From assembly GCA_032622095.1 (NCBI GenBank), contig CP136064.1, forward strand, positions 7,745,512 through 7,809,511: a stretch of DNA of 64,000 nucleotides. Reading direction: 5' to 3'. Under the pieces are notes generated by a model. That model saw nothing but the letters and a program-made list of their open reading frames with translations, was not told the origin of the DNA and searched no databases. The translations under genes were made by a program, and so were the position numbers. Below are positions 1-14,568 of this stretch, piece after piece (position 1 is the stretch's first letter; each line of letters opens with the position of its first letter). The DNA is from Siphonodentalium dalli (Eukaryota > Mollusca > Scaphopoda > Gadilida > Siphonodentaliidae).

Positions 1-172
1 ATAGCTCTGATCAACTCACACAGGTACTGGATACAGTATGCCTATAGCTCTGATCAACTCATACAGGTACTGGATACAGTATGCCTATAGCCCTGATCAA
101 CTCATACCGGTACTGGATACAGTATGCCTATAGCCCTGATCAACTCATACAGGTACTCGATACAGTATGCCT

Positions 173-280
173 ATAGCTCTGATCAACTCATACAGGTACT
201 CGATATCATTATCTTACAGTATGCCTATAGCCCTGATCAACTCATACAGGTACTCGATATCATTATCTTACAGTATGCCT
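173..280. repeat. 54-bp variant satellite units, island A (2 copies)
   Basis: Two consecutive units are 54 bp instead of 43 bp. The 11 extra bases turn GATACAG into GATATCATTATCTTACAG. The same insertion occurs at 7074 and 8042, so this is an inherited variant and not three independent events. Confidence 0.93.
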
Positions 281-1957
281 ATAGCTCTGATCAACTCATA
301 CCGGTACTGGATACAGTATGCCTATAGCCCTGATCAACTCATACAGGTACTGGATACAGTATGCCTATAGCTCTGATCAACTCATACAGGTACTGGATAC
401 AGTATGCCTATAGCTCTGATCAACTCATACAGGTACTGGATACAGTATGCCTATAGCTCTGATCAACTCATACAGGTACTAGATACAGTATGCCTATAGC
501 TCTGATCAACTCATACCGGTACTGGATACAGTATGCCTATAGCCCTGATCAACTCATACCGGTACTGGATACAGTATGCCTATAGCCCTGATCAACTCAT
601 ACAGGTACTCGATACAGTATGCCTATAGCTCTGATCAACTCATACAGGTACTCGATACAGTACGCCTATAGCCCTGATCAACTCATACAGGTACTGGATA
701 CAGTATGCCTATAGCCCTGATCAACTCATACAGGTACTGGATACAGTATGCCTATAGCTCTGATCAACTTATACAGGTACTCGATACAGTACGCCTATAG
801 CCCTGATCAACTCATACAGGTACTGGATACAGTATGCCTATAGCTCTGATCAACTCATACAGGTACTCGATACAGTACGCCTATATCCCTGATCAACTCA
901 TACAGGTACTGGATACAGTATGCCTATAGCCCTGATCAACTCATACAGGTACTCGATACAGTACGCCTATAGCCCTGATCAACTCATACAGGTACTGGAT
1001 ACAGTATGCCTATAGCTCTGATCAACTCATACAGGTACTCGATACAGTACGCCTATAGCCCTGATCAACTCATACAGGTACTGGATACAGTATGCCTATA
1101 GCTCTGATCAACTCATACAGGTACTCGATACAGTACGCCTATAGCCCTGATCAACTCATACAGGTACTGGATACAGTATGCCTATAGCCCTGATCAACTC
1201 ATACAGGTACTGGATACAGTATGCCTATAGCTCTGATCAACTCATACAGGTACTGGATACAGTACGCCTATAGCCCTGATCAACTCATACAGGTACTGGA
1301 TACAGTACGCCTATAGCCCTGATCAACTCATACAGGTACTGGATACAGTATGCCTATAGCCCTGATCAACTCATACAGGTACTCGATACAGTATGCCTAT
1401 AGCCCTGATCAACTCACACAGGTACTGGATACAGTACGCCTATAGCCCTGATCAACTCACACAGGTACTGGATACAGTATGCCTATAGCCCTGATCAACT
1501 CACACAGGTACTGGATACAGTACGCCTATAGCTCTGATCAACTCATACAGGTACTGGATACAGTATGCCTATAGCCCTGATCAACTCATACAGGTACTGG
1601 ATACAGTATGCCTATAGCTCTGATCAACTCATACAGGTACTGGATACAGTATGCCTATAGCTCTGATCAACTCATACAGGTACTGGATACAGTATGCCTA
1701 TAGCTCTGATCAACTCATACAGGTACTCGATACAGTATGCCTATAGCCCTGATCAACTCATACAGGTACTGGATACAGTATGCCTATAGCTCTGATCAAC
1801 TCATACAGGTACTGGATACAGTACGCCTATAGCTCTGATCAACTCATACAGGTACTGGATACAGTATGCCTATAGCCCTGATCAACTCATACAGGTACTG
1901 GATACAGTATGCCTATAGCCCTGATCAACTCACACAGGTACTGGATACAGTATACCT

Positions 1958-1999
1958 ATAGCCCTGATCAGTTGATCAGGTACTCGATACAGTATACCT
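1958..1999. repeat. 42-bp aberrant satellite unit
   Basis: One unit is rearranged so that two TGATCA palindromes stand 2 bp apart (1965-1970 and 1973-1978), making a perfect local inverted repeat. I did not see a second such unit. Confidence 0.75.
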
Positions 2000-4900
2000 A
2001 TAGCTCTGATCAACTCACACAGGTACTGGATACAGTATACCTATAGCTCTGATCAACTCACACAGGTACTGGATACAGTATGCCTATAGCTCTGATCAAC
2101 TCATACAGGTACTGGATACAGTATGCCTATAGCCCTGATCAACTCATACAGGTACTGGATACAGTATGCCTATAGCCCTGATCAACTCATACAGGTACTG
2201 GATACAGTATGCCTATAGCTCTGATCAACTCATACAGGTACTGGATACAGTATACCTATAGCCCTGATCAACTCATACAGGTACTCGATACAGTATGCCT
2301 ATAGCCCTGATCAACTCATACAGGTACTGGATACAGTATGCCTATAGCTCTGATCAACTCATACAGGTACTGGATACAGTATACCTATAGCCCTGATCAA
2401 CTCATACAGGTACTCGATACAGTATACCTATAGCTCTGATCAACTCACACAGGTACTGGATACAGTATACCTATAGCTCTGATCAACTCACACAGGTACT
2501 GGATACAGTATGCCTATAGCTCTGATCAACTCATACAGGTACTGGATACAGTATGCCTATAGCCCTGATCAACTCATACAGGTACTGGATACAGTATGCC
2601 TATAGCTCTGATCAACTCATACCGGTACTGGATACAGTATGCCTATAGCTCTGATCAACTCATACAGGTACTGGATACAGTATGCCTATAGCCCTGATCA
2701 ACTCATACAGGTACTCGATACAGTATGCCTATAGCTCTGATCAACTCATACAGGTACTGGATACAGTATGCCTATAGCCCTGATCAACTCATACCGGTAC
2801 TGGATACAGTATGCCTATAGCTCTGATCAACTCATACCGGTACTGGATACAGTATGCCTATAGCCCTGATCAACTCATACAGGTACTCGATACAGTATGC
2901 CTATAGCTCTGATCAACTCATACAGGTACTGGATACAGTATGCCTATAGCTCTGATCAACTCACACAGGTACTGGATACAGTATGCCTATAGCCCTGATC
3001 AACTCATACAGGTACTCGATACAGTATGCCTATAGCTCTGATCAACTCATACAGGTACTGGATACAGTATGCCTATAGCCCTGATCAACTCATACCGGTA
3101 CTGGATACAGTATGCCTATAGCCCTGATCAACTCATACAGGTACTCGATACAGTATGCCTATAGCTCTGATCAACTCATACAGGTACTGGATACAGTATG
3201 CCTATAGCTCTGATCAACTCACACAGGTACTGGATACAGTATGCCTATAGCTCTGATCAACTCATACCGGTACTGGATACAGTATACCTATAGCTCTGAT
3301 CAACTCATACAGGTACTCGATACAGTATGCCTATAGCTCTGATCAACTCACACAGGTACTGGATACAGTATGCCTATAGCTCTGATCAACTCACACAGGT
3401 ACTGGATACAGTATGCCTATAGCTCTGATCAACTCATACCGGTACTGGATACAGTATACCTATAGCTCTGATCAACTCACACAGGTACTGGATACAGTAT
3501 ACCTATAGCTCTGATCAACTCATACAGGTACTCGATACAGTATGCCTATAGCTCTGATCAACTCACACAGGTACTGGATACAGTATGCCTATAGCTCTGA
3601 TCAACTCACACAGGTACTGGATACAGTATGCCTATAGCCCTGATCAACTCATACCGGTACTGGATACAGTATGCCTATAGCCCTGATCAACTCATACAGG
3701 TACTCGATACAGTATGCCTATAGCTCTGATCAACTCATACAGGTACTGGATACAGTATGCCTATAGCTCTGATCAACTCACACAGGTACTGGATACAGTA
3801 TGCCTATAGCTCTGATCAACTCATACCGGTACTGGATACAGTATACCTATAGCTCTGATCAACTCATACAGGTACTCGATACAGTATGCCTATAGCCCTG
3901 ATCAACTCATACAGGTACTGGATACAGTATGCCTATAGCTCTGATCAACTCATACAGGTACTCGATACAGTATGCCTATAGCCCTGATCAACTCATACAG
4001 GTACTGGATACAGTATGCCTATAGCTCTGATCAACTCATACAGGTACTGGATACAGTATGCCTATAGCCCTGATCAACTCACACAGGTACTGGATACAGT
4101 ATGCCTATAGCCCTGATCAACTCATACAGGTACTGGATACAGTATGCCTATAGCCCTGATCAACTCATACAGGTACTGGATACAGTATGCCTATAGCCCT
4201 GATCAACTCACACAGGTACTGGATACAGTATGCCTATAGCTCTGATCAACTCATACCGGTACTGGATACAGTATGCCTATAGCCCTGATCAACTCATACA
4301 GGTACTGGATACAGTATGCCTATAGCCCTGATCAACTCACACAGGTACTGGATACAGTATGCCTATAGCCCTGATCAACTCATACCGGTACTGGATACAG
4401 TACGCCTATAGCTCTGATCAACTCATACCGGTACTGGATACAGTACGCCTATAGCTCTGATCAACTCATACAGGTACTCAATACAGTATGCCTATAGCTC
4501 TGATCAACTCATACAGGTACTCGATACAGTATGCCTATAGCCCTGATCAACTCATACAGGTACTCGATACAGTATGCCTATAGCCCTGATCAACTCATAC
4601 AGGTACTGGATACAGTATGCCTATAGCTCTGATCAACTCATACAGGTACTGGATACAGTATGCCTATAGCTCTGATCAACTCATACAGGTACTGGATACA
4701 GTATGCCTATAGCTCTGATCAACTCATACAGGTACTGGATACAGTATGCCTATAGCTCTGATCAACTCATACCGGTACTCGATACAGTATGCCTATAGCC
4801 CTGATCAACTCATACAGGTACTGGATACAGTATGCCTATAGCTCTGATCAACTCATACCGGTACTCGATACAGTATGCCTATAGCTCTGATCAACTCATA

Positions 4901-7073
4901 CAGGTACTCGATACAGTATGCCTATAGCCCTGATCAACTCATACAGGTACTGGATACAGTATGCCTATAGCTCTGATCAACTCATACCGGTACTCGATAC
5001 AGTATGCCTATAGCTCTGATCAACTCATACAGGTACTGGATACAGTATGCCTATAGCCCTGATCAACTCATACAGGTACTGGATACAGTATGCCTATAGC
5101 CCTGATCAACTCATACAGGTACTGGATACAGTATGCCTATAGCCCTGATCAACTCATACAGGTACTGGATACAGTATGCCTATAGCTCTGATCAACTCAT
5201 ACCGGTACTCGATACAGTATGCCTATAGCTCTGATCAACTCATACAGGTACTCGATACAGTATGCCTATAGCCCTGATCAACTCATACAGGTACTCGATA
5301 CAGTATGCCTATAGCTCTGATCAACTCATACAGGTACTGGATACAGTATGCCTATAGCCCTGATCAACTCATACAGGTACTGGATACAGTACGACTATAG
5401 CCCTGATCAACTCACACAGGTACTGGATACAGTATGCCTATAGCCCTGATCAACTCATACAGGTACTGGATACAGTATGCCTATAGCTCTGATCAACTCA
5501 TACAGGTACTGGATACAGTATGCCTATAGCCCTGATCAACTCATACAGGTACTGGATACAGTATGCCTATAGCTCTGATCAACTCATACAGGTACTCGAT
5601 ACAGTATGCCTATAGCTCTGATCAACTCATACAGGTACTGGATACAGTATGCCTATAGCTCTGATCAACTCACACAGGTACTGGATACAGTATACCTATA
5701 GCCCTGATCAACTCATACAGGTACTGGATACAGTATGCCTATAGCCCTGATCAACTCATACAGGTACTGGATACAGTATGCCTATAGCTCTGATCAACTC
5801 ATACAGGTACTCGATACAGTATGCCTATAGCCCTGATCAACTCATACAGGTACTGGATACAGTATGCCTATAGCTCTGATCAACTCATACAGGTACTGGA
5901 TACAGTATGCCTATAGCCCTGATCAACTCACACAGGTACTGGATACAGTATGCCTATAGCCCTGATCAACTCATACAGGTACTGGATACAGTATGCCTAT
6001 AGCCCTGATCAACTCATACAGGTACTGGATACAGTATGCCTATAGCCCTGATCAACTCACACAGGTACTGGATACAGTATGCCTATAGCTCTGATCAACT
6101 CATACCGGTACTGGATACAGTATGCCTATAGCCCTGATCAACTCATACAGGTACTGGATACAGTATGCCTATAGCCCTGATCAACTCACACAGGTACTGG
6201 ATACAGTATGCCTATAGCTCTGATCAACTCACACAGGTACTGGATACAGTATGCCTATAGCTCTGATCAACTCATACCGGTACTGGATACAGTACGCCTA
6301 TAGCTCTGATCAACTCATACCGGTACTGGATACAGTATGCCTATAGCTCTGATCAACTCATACAGGTACTGGATACAGTATGCCTATAGCCCTGATCAAC
6401 TCATACCGGTACTCGATACAGTATGCCTATAGCTCTGATCAACTCACACAGGTACTGGATACAGTACGCCTATAGCTCTGATCAACTCATACCGGTACTG
6501 GATACAGTATGCCTATAGCCCTGATCAACTCATACAGGTACTGGATACAGTATGCCTATAGCTCTGATAAACTCACACAGGTACTGGATACAGTATGCCT
6601 ATAGCTCTGATCAACTCATACAGGTACTCGATACAGTATGCCTATAGCTCTGATCAACTCACACAGGTACTGGATACAGTACGCCTATAGCCCTGATCAA
6701 CTCATACCGGTACTGGATACAGTATGCCTATAGCCCTGATCAACTCATACAGGTACTGGATACAGTATGCCTATAGCTCTGATCAACTCACACAGGTACT
6801 GGTTACAGTATGCCTATAGCCCTGATCAACTCATACAGGTACTGGATACAGTATGCCTATAGCTCTGATCAACTCATACCGGTACTGGATACAGTATGCC
6901 TATAGCTCTGATCAACTCATACCGGTACTGGATACAGTATGCCTATAGCCCTGATCAACTCATACAGGTACTCGATACAGTATGCCTATAGCCCTGATCA
7001 ACTCATACAGGTACTGGATACAGTATGCCTATAGCCCTGATCAACTCATACAGGTACTCGATACAGTATGCCT

Positions 7074-7181
7074 ATAGCTCTGATCAACTCCTACAGGTAC
7101 TCGATATCATTATCTTACAGTATGCCTATAGCCCTGATCAACTCATACAGGTACTCGATATCATTATCTTACAGTACGCCT
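7074..7181. repeat. 54-bp variant satellite units, island B (2 copies)
   Basis: Two 54-bp units with the same 11-bp insertion as island A. The first carries a private CTCCTACAGG change and the second ends in TACGCC. Confidence 0.92.
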
Positions 7182-8041
7182 ATAGCCCTGATCAACTCAT
7201 ACCGGTACTGGTTACAGTATGCCTATAGCTCTGATCAACTCATACCGGTACTGGATACAGTATGCCTATAGCTCTGATCAACTCATACCGGTACTGGTTA
7301 CAGTATGCCTATAGCTCTGATCAACTCATACCGGTACTGGATACAGTATGCCTATAGCTCTGATCAACTCATACAGGTACTCGATACAGTATGCCTATAG
7401 CTCTGATCAACTCATACAGGTACTGGATACAGTATGCCTATAGCCCTGATCAACTCATACAGGTACTCGATACAGTATGCCTATAGCTCTGATCAACTCA
7501 CACAGGTACTGGATACAGTATGCCTATAGCTCTGATCAACTCATACAGGTACTGGATACAGTATGCCTATAGCTCTGATCAACTCATACAGGTACTGGAT
7601 ACAGTATGCCTATAGCCCTGATCAACTCATACAGGTACTGGATACAGTATGCCTATAGCTCTGATCAACTCATACAGGTACTCGATACAGTATGCCTATA
7701 GCTCTGATCAACTCATACAGGTACTGGATACAGTATGCCTATAGCTCTGATCAACTCATACAGGTACTGGATACAGTATGCCTATAGCCCTGATCAACTC
7801 ACACAGGTACTGGATACAGTATGCCTATAGCTCTGATCAACTCATACAGGTACTCGATACAGTATGCCTATAGCTCTGATCAACTCATACAGGTACTGGA
7901 TACAGTATGCCTATAGCCCTGATCAACTCACACAGGTACTGGATACAGTATGCCTATAGCTCTGATCAACTCATACAGGTACTGGATACAGTACGCCTAT
8001 AGCCCTGATCAACTCATACAGGTACTGGATACAGTATGCCT

Positions 8042-8473
8042 ATAGCTCTGATCAACTCATACAGGTACTCGATATCATTATCTTACAGTATGCCTATAGC
8101 TCTGATCAACTCATACAGGTACTCGATATCATTATCTTACAGTATGCCTATAGCTCTGATCAACTCATACAGGTACTCGATATCATTATCTTACAGTATG
8201 CCTATAGCTCTGATCAACTCATACAGGTACTCGATATCATTATCTTACAGTATGCCTATAGCTCTGATCAACTCATACCGGTACTCGATATCATTATCTT
8301 ACAGTATGCCTATAGCTCTGATCAACTCATACAGGTACTCGATATCATTATCTTACAGTATACCTATAGCTCTGATCAACTCATACAGATACTCGATATC
8401 ATTATCTTACAGTATGCCTATAGCTCTGATCAACTCATACAGGTACTCGATATCATTATCTTACAGTATGCCT
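8042..8473. repeat. 54-bp variant satellite units, island C (8 copies)
   Basis: Eight consecutive 54-bp units, the purest stretch of the variant. Because 54 is a multiple of three, the same frame stays open through the block and gives a spurious 175-codon frame. One unit has CATACCGG, one TATACC and one CAGATACTC; the rest look identical. Confidence 0.94.
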
Positions 8474-10666
8474 ATAGCCCTGATCAACTCACACAGGTAC
8501 TGGATACAGTATGCCTATAGCCCTGATCAACTCATACCGGTACTGGATACAGTATGCCTATAGCCCTGATCAACTCACACAGGTACTGGATACAGTATGC
8601 CTATAGCCCTGATCAACTCATACCGGTACTGGATACAGTATGCCTATAGCTCTGATCAACTCATACCGGTACTGGATACAGTATGCCTATAGCTCTGATC
8701 AACTCATACAGGTACTGGATACAGTATGCCTACAGCCCTGATCAACTCATACAGGTACTGGATACAGTATGCCTATAGCCCTGATCAACTCATACAGGTA
8801 CTGGATACAGTATGCCTATAGCCCTGATCAACTCACACAGGTACTGGATACAGTATGCCTATATCTCTGATCAACTCATACAGGTACTGGATACAGTATA
8901 CCTATAGCTCTGATCAACTCACACAGGTACTGGATACAGTATGCCTATAGCTCTGATCAACTCATACAGGTACTGGATACAGTATGCCTATAGCCCTGAT
9001 CAACTCATACAGGTACTGGATACAGTATGCCTATAGCTCTGATCAACTCATACAGGTACTGGATACAGTACGCCTATAGCTCTGATCAACTCATACAGGT
9101 ACTGGATACAGTATGCCTATAGCTCTGATCAACTCATACAGGTACTGGATACAGTATGCCTATAGCTCTGATCAACTCATACAGGTACTGGATACAGTAT
9201 GCCTATAGCTCTGATCAACTCATACAGGTACTGGATACAGTACGCCTATAGCTCTGATCAACTCATACAGGTACTGGATACAGTATGCCTATAGCTCTGA
9301 TCAACTCATACAGGTACTGGATACAGTATGCCTATAGCTCTGATCAACTCATACAGGTACTGGATACAGTACGCCTATAGCTCTGATCAACTCATACAGG
9401 TACTGGATACAGTATGCCTATAGCTCTGATCAACTCATACCGGTACTGGATACAGTATGCCTATAGCTCTGATCAACTCACACAGGTACTGGATACAGTA
9501 CGCCTATAGCTCTGATCAACTCATACAGGTACTGGATACAGTATGCCTATAGCTCTGATCAACTCATACAGGTACTGGATACAGTATGCCTATAGCCCTG
9601 ATCAACTCATACAGGTACTGGATACAGTATGCCTATAGCTCTGATCAACTCATACAGGTACTGGATACAGTATGCCTATAGCTCTGATCAACTCATACAG
9701 GTACTGGATACAGTATGCCTATAGCCCTGATCAACTCATACAGGTACTGGATACAGTATGCCTATAGCTCTGATCAACTCATACAGGTACTGGATACAGT
9801 ATGCCTATAGCTCTGATCAACTCATACAGGTACTGGATACAGTATGCCTATAGCCCTGATCAACTCATACAGGTACTGGATACAGTATGCCTATAGCTCT
9901 GATCAACTCATACAGGTACTGGATACAGTATGCCTATAGCTCTGATCAACTCATACAGGTACTGGATACAGTATGCCTATAGCCCTGATCAACTCATACA
10001 GGTACTGGATACAGTATGCCTATAGCTCTGATCAACTCATACAGGTACTGGATACAGTATGCCTATAGCTCTGATCAACTCATACAGGTACTGGATACAG
10101 TATGCCTATAGCTCTGATCAACTCATACAGGTACTGGATACAGTATGCCTATAGCTCTGATCAACTCATACAGGTACTGGATACAGTATGCCTATAGCCC
10201 TGATCAACTCATACAGGTACTGGATACAGTATGCCTATAGCCCTGATCAACTCATACAGGTACTGGATACAGTATGCCTATAGCTCTGATCAACTCATAC
10301 AGGTACTGGATACAGTATGCCTATAGCTCTGATCAACTCATACAGGTACTGGATACAGTATGCCTATAGCTCTGATCAACTCATACAGGTACTGGATACA
10401 GTACGCCTATAGCTCTGATCAACTCACACAGGTACTGGATACAGTACGCCTATAGCTCTGATCAACTCATACAGGTACTGGATACAGTATGCCTATAGCT
10501 CTGATCAACTCATACCGGTACTCGATACAGTATGCCTATAGCCCTGATCAACTCATACCGGTACTCGATACAGTATGCCTATAGCTCTGATCAACTCATA
10601 CAGGTACTCGATACAGTATGCCTATAGCTCTGATCAACTCATACAGGTACTGGATACAGTATGCCT

Positions 10667-10713
10667 ATAGCTCTGATCAACTCATACCTGTAGGTACTCG
10701 ATACAGTATGCCT
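10667..10713. repeat. 47-bp aberrant satellite unit with 4-bp insertion
   Basis: A single unit reads CATACCTGTAGGTACTC, with four extra bases near 10687-10690. It is not propagated to neighbouring units, so it should be young or a base-call artefact. Confidence 0.75.
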
Positions 10714-13557
10714 ATAGCTCTGATCAACTCATACAGGTACTGGATACAGTATGCCTATAGCCCTGATCAACTCATACAGGTACTGGATACAGTACGCCTA
10801 TAGCTCTGATCAACTCATACAGGTACTCGATACAGTATGCCTATAGCTCTGATCAACTCATACAGGTACTGGATACAGTATGCCTATAGCCCTGATCAAC
10901 TCATACAGGTACTGGATACAGTACGCCTATAGCTCTGATCAACTCATACAGGTACTCGATACAGTATGCCTATAGCTCTGATCAACTCATACAGGTACTG
11001 GATACAGTATGCCTATAGCTCTGATCAACTCATACCGGTACTGGATACAGTATGCCTATAGCTCTGATCAACTCATACAGGTACTGGATACAGTACGCCT
11101 ATAGCTCTGATCAACTCATACAGGTACTGGATACAGTATGCCTATAGCTCTGATCAACTCATACAGGTACTGGATACAGTATGCCTATAGCTCTGATCAA
11201 CTCACACAGGTACTGGATACAGTATGCCTATAGCTCTGATCAACTCATACAGGTACTGGATACAGTATGCCTATAGCTCTGATCAACTCACACAGGTACT
11301 GGATACAGTATGCCTATAGCTCTGATCAACTCATACAGGTACTGGATACAGTATGCCTATAGCTCTGATCAACTCATACAGGTACTGGATACAGTATGCC
11401 TATAGCTCTGATCAACTCATACAGGTACTGGATACAGTATGCCTATAGCCCTGATCAACTCACACAGGTACTGGATACAGTATGCCTATAGCTCTGATCA
11501 ACTCACACAGGTACTGGATACAGTACGCCTATAGCTCTGATCAACTCATACAGGTACTGGATACAGTATGCCTATAGCTCTGATCAACTCACACAGGTAC
11601 TGGATACAGTATGCCTATAGCCCTGATCAACTCATACCGGTACTGGATACAGTATGCCTATAGCTCTGATCAACTCATACAGGTACTGGATACAGTATGC
11701 CTATAGCTCTGATCAACTCATACAGGTACTGGATACAGTATGCCTATAGCTCTGATCAACTCATACAGGTACTGGATACAGTACGCCTATAGCTCTGATC
11801 AACTCATACCGGTACTGGATACAGTATGCCTATAGCTCTGATCAACTCATACAGGTACTGGATACAGTACGCCTATAGCTCTGATCAACTCATACAGGTA
11901 CTGGATACAGTATGCCTATAGCTCTGATCAACTCATACAGGTACTGGATACAGTACGCCTATAGCTCTGATCAACTCATACAGGTACTGGATACAGTATG
12001 CCTATAGCTCTGATCAACTCACACAGGTACTGGATACAGTATGCCTATAGCTCTGATCAACTCATACAGGTACTGGATACAGTATGCCTATAGCTCTGAT
12101 CAACTCACACAGGTACTGGATACAGTATGCCTATAGCTCTGATCAACTCATACAGGTACTGGATACAGTATGCCTATAGCCCTGATCAACTCACACAGGT
12201 ACTGGATACAGTATGCCTATAGCTCTGATCAACTCATACAGGTACTGGATACAGTATGCCTATAGCTCTGATCAACTCACACAGGTACTGGATACAGTAT
12301 GCCTATAGCCCTGATCAACTCATACCGGTACTGGATACAGTATGCCTATAGCTCTGATCAACTCATACAGGTACTGGATACAGTATGCCTATAGCTCTGA
12401 TCAACTCATACAGGTACTGGATACAGTATGCCTATAGCTCTGATCAACTCATACAGGTACTGGATACAGTACGCCTATAGCTCTGATCAACTCATACCGG
12501 TACTGGATACAGTATGCCTATAGCTCTGATCAACTCATACAGGTACTGGATACAGTACGCCTATAGCTCTGATCAACTCATACAGGTACTGGATACAGTA
12601 TGCCTATAGCTCTGATCAACTCATACAGGTACTGGATACAGTATGCCTATAGCTCTGATCAACTCATACAGGTACTGGATACAGTATGCCTATAGCTCTG
12701 ATCAACTCATACAGGTACTCGATACAGTATGCCTATAGCTCTTATCAACTCATACAGGTACTCGATACAGTACGCCTATAGCTCTGATCAACTCATACCG
12801 GTACTGGATACAGTATGCCTATAGCTCTGATCAACTCATACAGGTACTGGATACAGTATGCCTATAGCTCTGATCAACTCATACAGGTACTGGATACAGT
12901 ACGCCTATAGCCCTGATCAACTCATACAGGTACTGGATACAGTATGCCTATAGCCCTGATCAACTCATACCGGTACTGGATACAGTATGCCTATAGCTCT
13001 GATCAACTCATACAGGTACTGGATACAGTATGCCTATAGCTCTGATCAACTCATACAGGTACTGGATACAGTACGCCTATAGCTCTGATCAACTCATACA
13101 GGTACTGGATACAGTATGCCTATAGCTCTGATCAACTCATACAGGTACTGGATACAGTACGCCTATAGCCCTGATCAACTCATACAGGTACTGGATACAG
13201 TACGCCTATAGCTCTGATCAACTCATACAGGTACTGGATACAGTATGCCTATAGCTCTGATCAACTCATACAGGTACTGGATACAGTACGCCTATAGCCC
13301 TGATCAACTCATACAGGTACTCGATACAGTATACCTATAGCTCTGATCAACTCACACAGGTACTGGATACAGTACGCCTATAGCTCTGATCAACTCATAC
13401 AGGTACTGGATACAGTATGCCTATAGCCCTGATCAACTCATACCGGTACTGGATACAGTATGCCTATAGCTCTGATCAACTCATACAGGTACTGGATACA
13501 GTACGCCTATAGCCCTGATCAACTCATACCGGTACTGGATACAGTATGCCTATAGCC

Positions 13558-13657
13558 NNNNNNNNNNNNNNNNNNNNNNNNNNNNNNNNNNNNNNNNNNN
13601 NNNNNNNNNNNNNNNNNNNNNNNNNNNNNNNNNNNNNNNNNNNNNNNNNNNNNNNNN
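13558..13657. other. Assembly gap (100 N)
   Basis: Exactly 100 N, the conventional placeholder for a scaffold join of unknown size. Left of it is the 43-bp satellite; right of it is the EGF-exon array. No sequence crosses the join. Confidence 0.99.
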
Positions 13658-13830
13658 ACTGCATTGAAATGTATGCTTTCGATCAGTATTTAATTTAACC
13701 ACACAATTTCTCAACTGTATTAGTGCGGGTGCTAACTTGCCAGAGCTGACACGGGGACAATCTAATGATTGGACATTAGAAAAACACCCTTACCAGGTTA
13801 TGAGTTAGAACCGTGGGAATTGTCCAACGT

Positions 13831-13898
13831 CACTGGTACGTGCGATTGCATGGAAGGCTGGTCCTCGGACGGAGGCGTGGGTATACCATGTGACACCA
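13831..13898 (+). pseudogene. 5'-truncated EGF-like exon remnant
   Basis: Only the 3' part of the exon remains, from the ACTGGTACG block to the GTAAGTAC donor. The acceptor and the first four cysteines are lost. The fusion to upstream intron is the same as at 15508 and 20485. Several homopolymers here are one base longer than in those copies, probably from assembly error beside the gap. Confidence 0.85.
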
Positions 13899-14453
13899 GT
13901 AAGTACATAAATTGGCGATAATCAACGTCACACACCGACTGACATTTAGCATTATACATACTGCCCCTAAAGTCTTAGTGCGCTCATCATTTTACACCTG
14001 CATAATTGTTAAACTGCATCGAATGTATGCTTTTCAATCAGTATTTAATTTAACCACACAATTTCTCAACCGTATTAGTGCAGGTGCTGACTTGCCAAAG
14101 CTGACACGGGGACAATCTAATGATTGACATTAGATAACCCCCTTACCAGGTTATGAGGTAGAACCGTGGAGTTGTCAAAGTCCTTGGTTATTTGTTAGTG
14201 AACCATAATAACAGTGCAATACAATTTGAGCATTATCTTATTTGCCGGCGCCTTCAACGCACCATCTACCGACTAACTTTATAGCGCACGCTTGGGGCGC
14301 TATGTGGTCGAGCTTCAATATCGCGATGTCTTGTAAAGCTATATATGAGTGCGTTCATCATAAAAAGTTTTGACAATTCGATAGTCCATCGTTCCCGTTC
14401 ATTTATGTAGAACAGAAATCCAAAACCAATTTCTCAATCATTCGCTCATACAG

Positions 14454-14568
14454 ATGTATGCGACAATGTGGATTGCGAGTACGGTTTGTTGTGATGAAGT
14501 CACTGGTACGTGCGATTGCATGGAAGGCTGGTCCTCGGACGGAGGCGTGGGTATACCATGTGACACCA
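14454..14568 (+). pseudogene. EGF-like exon with +1 frameshift (hybrid A/D unit)
   Basis: AG acceptor and GTAAGT donor are intact, but the exon is 115 nt because GGTTGTTG reads GGTTTGTTG, shifting frame after EYG. The upstream intron matches type A units while the exon (CDNVD, CMEGW) and downstream intron match type D, so the unit is a recombinant or a chimeric join. The extra T lies in a stretch rich in single-base insertions near the gap and may be a consensus error. Confidence 0.8.

Larger units (their letters stand above)
1..13557. repeat. 43-bp tandem satellite array, left part of window
   Basis: A head-to-tail array of a 43-bp unit fills this stretch, roughly 310 copies, truncated by the window start and by the gap. 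The unit contains a TGATCA palindrome, a GGTACT block and the phrase CAGTATGCCTATAG. Copies differ mainly at a few recurring two- or three-state sites: GCTCTG/GCCCTG, CATACAGG/CACACAGG/CATACCGG, CTCGAT/CTGGAT and CAGTATGCC/CAGTACGCC/CAGTATACC. These states recur in many combinations, as expected from unequal exchange and conversion. I see no gene or transposon inside. The short open frames exist only because the repeat is periodic. Function unknown; heterochromatic satellite is the plain reading. Confidence 0.97.

Noticed and set aside
8036-8563. 175-codon open frame in the satellite
   Set aside because: It exists only because the 54-bp unit is a multiple of three. It is a pure repeat peptide that ends where 43-bp units resume, with no start context or splice sites.
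1-13557. CRISPR-like regular repeat
   Set aside because: Units are contiguous with no unique spacers, and the context is eukaryotic.
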